Of a stretch of 64,000 bases of DNA, positions 56,701 through 64,000 are shown piece by piece. Where the stretch lies: the NCBI GenBank assembly GCA_016081115.2, contig JABTTQ020000654.1:124001-188000 (forward strand), in the 5' to 3' direction. The notes beneath the pieces were generated by a model. The model saw only the letters and a program-made list of their open reading frames with translations, had not been told where the DNA came from and searched no databases. Numbering within the stretch: position 1 is the stretch's first letter; each line of letters starts with the position of its first letter. The DNA is from Rehmannia glutinosa. Its lineage: Eukaryota; Streptophyta; Magnoliopsida; Lamiales; Orobanchaceae. A program made the translations under genes and the position numbers.

Positions 56701-59163
56701 CACAGCACGAGTAACGGAGAAATCTATACCATATGTTTGTGATGATGCATTTGAAGAAACTTTCCTTTCTCTATGAGCTACTACGAACTTGATGAAGAAC
56801 AGCTCGAGAGCGGACGCTTCAACGCTTCAACGTCGGACCTAACCTTGATTATTCCCACAAATTCTATCGTACCGTGAGACTTTGATTTTGATGATGTTTG
56901 GCGCCACCGAGACTCGAGGTGACAACTAAAGTACGAGAGGTCTTCAAGACAATCTTTGCAGAGATTAAGAAGGTAGAACGGCACCAAGCCACATTGGATA
57001 TGCGGCTGGACGATAGGGATGCCAATCTTATGGCCGATCTACGCGGAATAGTGGTTAGAATCAGGGAATGGTGTCAACAGCAGCGTACAATGCGACTAGA
57101 ACAAGTCAGATATTTTAAGGCATTGTACAACAAAATGTTGATCTGGAGCGCTGATAATGCTGACATGAAGAGGAGAATGCAAGAAAAACATTGACAGAAT
57201 GCATGCCTCCCACAACACTGAAATGGAACTGCTGCGAGAATTTCACAAGAAAGAACTTCTGCTCATAGAGGAAAATATGAATAACAAATGCAGCCTTCTC
57301 ATGGCTGAAATGAAACTGGTGGAGTCGAGTCCAAAGCCACCCGCTCAGAATTTCGTACAGCATACTCCGCAACACACTCCAAGCAAAACTCAGCTATCAA
57401 CCGCCTAGATTTCATGCTTGATGGCATGTTCCCAGGGGTTCCTCTCTCCTTTGATGATGCCAAAAAGGGGGAAGAGGAATACCTGAAGATGTTGAAAGGG
57501 TCATTGAGATGAGAAAGAGAAGGGCAATTTGTTGAGAAGAAGAAAACGGTGAAGAAAAGAGAAGAAAGGAAAAGCGAGTTGGGGAAGGTTCAAAAGATAT
57601 GACTCTAATATTTTTGAAACCCTCAATAAGGCCTTGTCACGGTGACATAATCAAGAAATTTCGATTACTCTGCCGCTCCAACACTCTGTTGTACCTATGT
57701 CTGAGAAGAGAAAAATCGTAGAAGCAGGGATGAAGAAGGTCGAAGGAAAAATGGATGCCCGTGTGATGGATATATTGAAACAATACGGAGGCATTCCGGA
57801 AGGAAAAGACATGAGATGCTATTTCAGATGTCGGAAATGAGCTGAGATCAGTTGATGAATTCAAAATGCTCGGATCCGAAGGATACTTCGAGAACATGTC
57901 CATGGCCCAAGCTTGGGACATCTTGGGAAAAAGGCCTTAAGGCGTGTGCGAAGAAGGCGTAAGCGGCGGACTACCGGCGATCGGCCGGACTACAAGCAGC
58001 AAGTCAACTCACAAAAGGAAGACTCCCGTACAATATACACCCAGACAAAGAGGAAGAAGCAGCGGAGGAAGAGGTTTCAGACCTAGACCTCTACCCAAAA
58101 ACATTGAATACATAGATCCAGGAAAGAAATGAGGGATCTATTGGGTTGGATATGATGCCATAGCAAATCTGGAAGTGGAGAGAAAAAATGCTGAGTATGT
58201 TAAGAGAATCGAAGAAGAAAATAGAAGACAAACTCAGTTGTGGGAAGAAATGCAAGAAAGAAAGAGAAGAGACGATGATGCAAAGAGAGCATACGAGAAA
58301 AAGAAAGCAGCTGAAGAACAGAAGAAAGAGAAGGGAAAAGCAGTTGAGGGGGAAGGTTCAAAAGATATGACTCTAATATTTGCTGAAACCCCTCAATAAG
58401 GCCTTGTCACAGCTGACATAATAAGCAAATTTCCAGTTACTCTACCGCTCCAACACTCTGTTGTACCTATGTCTGAGAAGAGAAAAATCGTAGAAGCAGG
58501 GATGAAGAAGGTCGAAGGAAAAATGGATGCCCGTGTGATGGATATATTGAAACAATACGGAGGCATTAGGAAGGAAAAAGACGAGATGCTTTATTTGGAC
58601 GCGTCGGAAATGAGCTGAGATCAGTTGATGAATTCAAAATGCTCGAATCCGAAGGATACTTCGAGAACATGTCCATGGCCCAAGCTTGGGACTTGTACTG
58701 GGAAAAAGGCCTTAAGCTGTGCGAAGAAAGGCGATAAGCGGAGACTACCGGTCGGCCAGACTACAAGCGGCAAGTCACCACAAAAGGAAGACTCCCGTAC
58801 AATATACACCCGGACAAAAGAGGAAGAAGCAGCGGAGGAAGAGGTTTCGGACCTAGACCTCTACCCAAAAACATTGAATACATAGATCCGGGGAAAGAAA
58901 TGAGGGATCTATTGGGTTGATATGATTCCATAGCAAATGCGGAAGTGGAGAGAAAAATGCCGAGTATGTTAAGAGAATCGAAGAAGAAAATAGAAGACAA
59001 AACTGTTTGTGGGAAGAAATGCAAGAAAGAAAGAGAAGAGACGATCTTTGCCGCAAAGAGAGCATACGAGAAAAAGAAAGCAGCTGAAGAAGAGAAGAAA
59101 AGAAAGAGACCGAGGGAGGACGATAGAGTCAAGAAGAAAAATGAGGAGGCAAAAAGGCGATGA
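53774..59163 (+). pseudogene. S4 env-like (third) ORF
   Basis: The first 290 or so codons (MAPGHDFTKLAKQIHTG onward) resemble the putative plant transposon protein domain: an FYVNTEV strand, a HRKDILITAKDL segment, then a long helical part ending YGLVIGHLMEVKGVPL (54410-54440). A basic linker follows, then a long acidic Ala/Glu/Thr-rich middle, a helical part near 56930-57180 and KR/E coiled-coil tails. It has stops at 53855 and 54327 and many frameshifts after 54600, much of it in the CAG/CTG-discrepant zone. No signal peptide or membrane segment is visible, so a classical envelope role is not supported. Confidence 0.75.
57565..59100 (+). repeat. Tandem duplication of about 766 bp in S4 env-like ORF
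   Basis: The text from GGTTCAAAAGATATGACTC (about 57588) to the RIEEENRRQ coiled coil recurs 766 bases later (from about 58354). Both units contain the VEAGMKKVEGKMDARVMDIL segment and the YDPGKK-like PKNIEYIDPG segment. S3 has only one such unit (18412-19200). The two S4 units differ by a few percent, mostly small indels. Confidence 0.8.
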
Positions 59164-59440
59164 AGTGTTGATGTCCACCCCTTCATGTATTTTACTGTTG
59201 TAAATACATATGTATGTAAGTCTTTTGTACGATGAATAAAAATTGTGTAATTTCTATATTTGCATAGATATAGTCTGCTATGTTTACTATGATACACATT
59301 GTAAACAGTTGTGTAAAGGACAAGAATGTTATGATCAATAAAAAGATTGATTCTACGCATACATTCTCTGTTACTACATTGTCTGTATGTATCTTTGATG
59401 CTTACATTTTGTATGTATGTTTTTAAGTGTTGGCATCATC

Positions 59441-59454
59441 AAAAAGAGGGAAAT
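59441..59454 (+). promoter_or_regulatory. Polypurine tract of S4
   Basis: AAAAAGAGGGAAAT directly precedes the 3' LTR. Confidence 0.9.
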
Positions 59455-60988
59455 TGTTGGGAAATTTATTGTTTAGATTTTGATGAATGCCATGTAAAAC
59501 TTAGACTAGAAAGTTGGCACCCCATTTTCCTTGTAATTTGCATTGTAATAGATAGGGTTGTATGAGCTGAGTCAAGTCAGCTATGGCTGGATATACAAGA
59601 AGTCAACTGGAGACTGAAATGAAGACTCCGTTGTGGAACAACTGAGTATGGCAAGGAGGAGAAGTCAAGAACTCGACTGAAGGAGTATCAGCTGGGATAC
59701 AAGTTGTGTGAAGTGTCGATTAAGTCAACTCAAGAAGCCAAGTCTCAAGTTGAAGTGACGGATGAGTCATCCATTGATTGGAAGCTAACTCGAAGTCACC
59801 TGGGGGAAGTTAGAGAAGCTATGATCAAGTCAAGACAATCGAAAAGAATCATTTGCCGTAAGTCAAGAAGCTTACCTAAATAAGTAATACTTCCATACTA
59901 CCATGTCTGAAAGTGTTCAGTCCCAGAAGCGTGCAAAAGGAATAAACCAATGGAAAGCATTGCACCTCGTGTTAGACTCTGAAAAGCTGAACAATCATTT
60001 AATACGAGGAAATGTCAACATCAGGGACTGCAACAAGACAAGCCAACGAACATAAGTAACTTTTGAAAATCAGCCTATCTCTTCAACTGGCAGATTTTTG
60101 AAAGTTCACTATAAAAGGCTGAGGAATCACTTTGAAAAAAAGACCCTTGCGAACCTGAACCCAAACTATCAAACAATTATTCGAACTGTAACCTGCAATT
60201 TATTCTCAAGTTATTCAAGCAAATCCTCAAGCCTAAATTTCAAAGGAAATCGATCCAACACCAAGTTGTGAAGGAAAAACAACTTCAAACTGTTGAAGAG
60301 GAAACTTTTGAAGAATCAAAAGGGGTCTACATTCCAAGGAGGATTGTAGAAAGGTTCAAGGTCGAAGCAGTCTCAAGTTATTGGAGGGCTTCGTGATCAA
60401 ATCCAGGAAGCTTGAGCAAGTGAGTCAAGTAGCAAGGCACGCCTGTGAAGAAGAAGCCGAGTCGGACGAGAAGCCATTTGTGTGACCAAGGCATCTCGGA
60501 TCGATAACCACTTTGTACTCGATCAATACTTAGTGGATTCCTCCGGGGGAGTTGGAGAAGAGATGAGTAGAAGAATTACCCCATCTTCGAACCTCTATAA
60601 AAATTATTGTGTCATTTACATTTCAGCATTTTATTTCTGTATATCATTTTATATCTGTTGATAATTTGCAATCCAACTGATAATTTACAAAGTGCTAAAA
60701 TCAAGTGTTAAAACAAACTTAAACCAAATTCAAGGGTGTTAAGTCTTTCGCTGAAAATCTCATCACAACCAAGTTAATGTTTAGACTAAACAATTTGAGT
60801 TATTATATCAACGGCTCAATCGAGTCCGTTGAGTGGCTAACTCTATTTGGTTAACTAACTTAGTTGTACCTCAAGGACATATTTTGCCGTGAAATTAACT
60901 CTGTTATTTTAAAAGGACTAAAATCGAAAAGTTAGTAAGGTTTATTCAACCCCCTTCTAAACCTTACTCACACCCCTTGGGACCTACA
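59455..60988 (+). repeat. 3' LTR of S4
   Basis: It starts TGTTGGGAAA and ends GGGACCTACA, 1534 bp, followed by CATTA. It is close to the 5' LTR except for scattered changes and short losses, many at CAG/CTG strings (59710-59860, 60430-60545). Confidence 0.93.
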
Positions 60989-62960
60989 CATTATATTTGT
61001 GTATCAGCTCATTGGATTGAAGGAAACTTTTTTCTAGAAAAATAGAATAATTGATTTCTGTTATTAATCATCCTCACACCGGCATTCATATTTATCAAGC
61101 TATAATGGACACTTATTGGAATATATGAGAAAATATTTTATCTATGTCTTTTGATAATGCAACAAATAATACAAAAGCAATTGAACATTTAATTGGTTAT
61201 ATGCATACTATGTGTGAGGGAAATTTTTTCATGTACTATGTATTTGTCATATATTACATCTGTGTGTTCGGTATGGTTTATCTAGTATAAAGTCGTATAT
61301 AGATAAAGTTAGAACATATTTGCCATATAAAATGAGTGCATCAACTAGAAATCAAAGATTTAGGTGATTAGCCAAAAAGGCAAAAATGGATTTCAAAATT
61401 CCTTATCTTGACTTGGAAATTAGATGGAGTTCCACTTATAGAATGTTGACCGAAGCACATCTATATTCAAAATAATTACATATTTATGTAATGAAGAATT
61501 ACGTGGGGATGATAGGAAAGAGTCCATTAATGATAGTGTTGGGATATTATTAATTTGATTGCTACTCTTTTACAATTATTTGTGGAAGTTATTAAAGTTA
61601 TGCCCGACATATATTATCCTACGCCAAATATTATATTGCCAAATATAATTAAAATTATTGAATTATTTCGACCATAGTTATGATGATAATGTAATGGATA
61701 TTGTTACAAATATGGAAAACAAAATGGACTGAATATTATGGAAAGCTTCCTTCTATATGTGTTTTTGGGTTGTATTTTTGATCCTAGATGTAAATTACAA
61801 TGTTGTGTGTATTTAGTTGAAAAATATTATGAATATATACTTGAAAATACAAATATAGATAAGGAAAAAATGAAATAACTAATTTGCTTAACAAATTAGT
61901 AGAATTGTATTCCACTATTTCATCTCGTCAATATGATAATGCGAATACACCTACATAATCAAATAAATCAAGTGGATCAAGATTTGCTTGTTTAAATGCC
62001 ATAAAGAAGCAAAAAAATGCATCAAGTAGTAGATCAACATATGAACTAACACATTACTTACAACTTCCCTTAGAAAATGATTGTGACGATTTTGATATTT
62101 TAGGATGGTGGAAATCCGAGCAAAAATAGTTTCCAATTCTTTGTTTTATAGCATGTAATCTACTAATATCTCAAATGTCTTTGGTAGCTTCGGAAAGTGC
62201 TTTTAGTGCAGTTGCGAGAACTATCACTGACAAAAGAAGTCGTCTAAGCCCAAAACAAATAAAGTTTTGTATTTTATGGAAGGACTGGTTAGATCAACAA
62301 TATAGAAAATCGGAATTGCATCGTGTAGGAAAATTCCAAACCTTGCTAGAGAAGGACTCTGACGACAATGTGACATTTGAAACTACAACAATTGCAACCG
62401 GCGCTTCAACTTTTGGAGAAGAACAAGACTATGATTTGGAAGCCCAATATTTTCTGCGCTCCGAATATCAACATAGTCAAACCAATTTTTTTGTTCGATT
62501 GGCAAATGATCCTAGATTTAGAAATACTTGTTTGTAAAAGAGTTATCTTGTGTTTTCTTAATGATGATATTTCATAGTTGAATGTATACAATTAAGTTGT
62601 TTATTACATTGTCTTATAATACCATTTATTTTACTTAGCTTATATTATTAATTTATTTTACTTAGTTTATGATGTTTAGTATATTAGTTTATAATTTTAG
62701 TTTTATTAGTTTAACAAGTTTTTCACATTATTAAAAAAACAATTGGCACATCCCGTTGGCCTACCAATAGGCCCATCCTAGTTGGCCCGATCCAGGCCCG
62801 AGACCGGCTTACTAGAGGCAGGCTAGTGGGTCGAGCTAGGTCTAACCATTTATACATTTATTTAGCCCGGCCCAGCTCGCTGAAAATAGTGGGATGGGCT
62901 AAACTGGCCCACCTAAGAGGTAGGCCTAAGTGGGTTGGGCCGACCCATTTAAAATGTCTA
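60989..62960 (+). mobile_element. hAT transposon 3' part, copy 2
   Basis: It continues the hAT interrupted at 46030 and ends at AAAATGTCTA (62960), followed by GACATG, the same end as copy 1. It includes the empty Mutator target TTTATTTTA at 62625-62633. Confidence 0.85.
61000..62537 (+). pseudogene. hAT transposase C-terminal part, copy 2
   Basis: Degenerate transposase text (SAHWIEG near 61003, SFDNATNNTKAIEHLIGYMHTM near 61150, LEIRWSSTYRM near 61418) leads to an intact end: 62175-62537 encodes 120 residues. These start MSLVASESAFSAVARTITDK and run to the stop after FRNTCL, with the ASESAFS and LSPKQIKFCILWKDW motifs of the hAT dimerisation domain. A TAG at about 62127 breaks the frame just before it. 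This copy keeps a block near 62415-62450 that copy 1 has lost. Confidence 0.85.
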
Positions 62961-62966
62961 GACATG

Positions 62967-64000
62967 AGTTTCTTTTTTTTTCGGATTTGAGTCGTCTCTC
63001 AAATTCTTGATGGACACAAGTTCATTTTTTTTTCAGGATTCGATTGTTTGAACCATATTATTATAGTTGGATCATATTAAATTCTTGACGGACACGATTT
63101 ATTTTTCGGATTCGAGTGTATGGGCCATATTATTTTAGTTGGATACTTTATATGTATATATAGGTATCATAACGGCGCTTCACGTGATTTGTGTATTGCT
63201 AGGACTGAAAAATGAACCAAGCTACTTGATACTCGCTTTGGGATCGATCATTAAAAGCTCGTTTGAGCTTGGTTCGTTAGCATAATAAACCAAGTTTGAA
63301 CATAATTTTCCATTTGATAAGATATAAAGCTCGGCTCGAGCTCGATCTTGATCAAGAAAAAGAATAAAATATGTGTAAAAATATTAATCTACTCATCTCG
63401 ATTCGTTTTCGGCTCGATTAGAGCTCATTTGAGCTCGATTCGATTAATAATCAAACCAAGCTCAAATATAAGTTTAAAGCTCAATTAAATTCAAATAAGC
63501 TTGAGAATAGTTATATATTCGGCTACACCGACTCGTTTATGCCCCTATGTATTGCACATCTTATTATCCTAGAAAATTTCTCTCACAATTCGGGACGTTT
63601 GAATTATAAGTCAACACAAACCTCAATTCAACAGACAACGAATGGGCAAGTCAAGGCCTTTACTCCATTTTAATGTCTTGCCAATATATAACTCAAATAC
63701 AACCCAACACACATTGAAATTTGAAGCATGCCACTTTATTTGTATGTAAGACCGTGGATGGCGAGTTAACGGGTAATTTTTACTTAAAAGTCGACCTAAA
63801 TCAATAACAAAAATTTTTCAATTACATGATCTAATGAATTTGATATTGTTATTATGTGGCCCAATATTCGTTAAGAATTTCTAACCAATTTATCATTTGT
63901 CCAAGTCCCAAAGAGACAAGCCCAAAGCCCCAACACACTTGTATTAACCGGTGAGTGGATTATTTGGTACCCGATTCTTGCCATCTCGGATCCTCTTAAT
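62967..64000 (+). other. Flank of hAT, copy 2, noncoding
   Basis: It matches 39227-40273: small tandem repeat, AGCTCG-rich palindromic DNA and AT-rich DNA. The last 500 bp show several CTG/CAG-centred differences from copy 1, for example ACCGACTCG versus ACCTGACTCG near 63528. No coding region is recognisable. Confidence 0.6.

Larger units (their letters stand above)
46031..60988 (+). mobile_element. Sirevirus S4, full-length
   Basis: A 14,958-bp element with both LTRs, PBS, gag, pol, a long env-like ORF, PPT and perfect CATTA duplications inside hAT. The order LTR-gag-pol-env-like-LTR and the iMet PBS fit the Sirevirus (SIRE/Maximus) lineage of Ty1/copia. It is long for the lineage, mostly because of the 5.4-kb third ORF. 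Stops and frameshifts are present in all three coding regions, so it is not autonomous as written. Some may be sequence errors (CAG/CTG pattern). Confidence 0.93.
45237..64000 (+). repeat. Segmental duplication, copy 2 (runs off the window)
   Basis: It matches 26299-40273 in order: left flank, hAT coding start, hAT 3' part, minisatellite and AGCTCG-rich DNA. Compared with copy 1 it lacks the equivalent of 26563-27516, which holds the hAT 5' end, and has no Mutator/virus insertion. It carries complete Sirevirus S4. Its right border is not reached at 64000. Confidence 0.9.

Noticed and set aside
62175..62537. Intact 120-residue hAT C-terminal ORF as a functional dimerisation protein
   Set aside because: It is only the tail of a broken transposase, with a stop just upstream. 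A short open tail is expected by chance, and nothing supports separate expression.
1..64000. A new multi-gene host system
   Set aside because: Every recognisable reading frame belongs to a mobile element or the integrated virus. I find no set of co-oriented host genes.

Overview
This is a window of plant nuclear DNA made almost entirely of nested, decayed transposable elements. The organism is probably a eudicot, inferred from the element types: Sirevirus-type Ty1/copia and Athila-type Ty3/gypsy retrotransposons, a plant LINE, hAT and Mutator-like DNA transposons, a Tourist-like MITE and an endogenous plant pararetrovirus. I see no intact host gene, tRNA, rRNA or CRISPR array. Every protein-like reading frame that I recognise belongs to a mobile element or to the integrated virus, and nearly all carry stops or frameshifts.

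Layout. 1-4190 is the 3' part of a Sirevirus-like element (S1), set in the 3' part of a second LTR element (C4, 4191-6299), which abuts the 3' end of a minus-strand LINE (6300-7490). Sirevirus S2 (7497-24473) lacks its 5' half. A complete insertion, S3 (11896-21490), sits inside its env-like ORF with target duplication CAGGC. S3 has lost its whole pol, and a minus-strand Athila fragment (15715-18060) now occupies the gap. Its 3' LTR carries a 399-bp MITE. The 5' half of a minus-strand LINE follows (24474-26160) and is probably the other end of the LINE at 6300-7490.

From 26299 a large segment (26299-40273) is repeated at 45237-64000 and runs off the window. Both copies contain the same hAT transposon. 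Copy 1 carries a truncated Sirevirus LTR next to a repeated, uninterrupted stretch of hAT, plus an 8.1-kb insertion with Mutator-like ends and a 9-bp target duplication; this insertion encloses a minus-strand caulimovirid provirus. Copy 2 carries Sirevirus S4 (46031-60988), the best-preserved element here, at the same hAT base as the truncated LTR in copy 1. Between the copies is a decayed copia element (40381-45236) cut off at the duplication breakpoint.

The elements do not work together as a system; their interest lies in the order of insertions and recombinations. S4 shows a near-complete Sirevirus plan: LTR, initiator-Met PBS, gag with zinc knuckle and coiled coil, protease, integrase, RT, RNase H, a very long third ORF, PPT and LTR. 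The third ORF begins with a region resembling the putative plant transposon protein domain rather than a glycoprotein. Two patches need a sequence-quality check: a Sirevirus/Athila mosaic at about 22.0-23.0 kb, and clustered CAG/CTG-centred discrepancies in and around S4.
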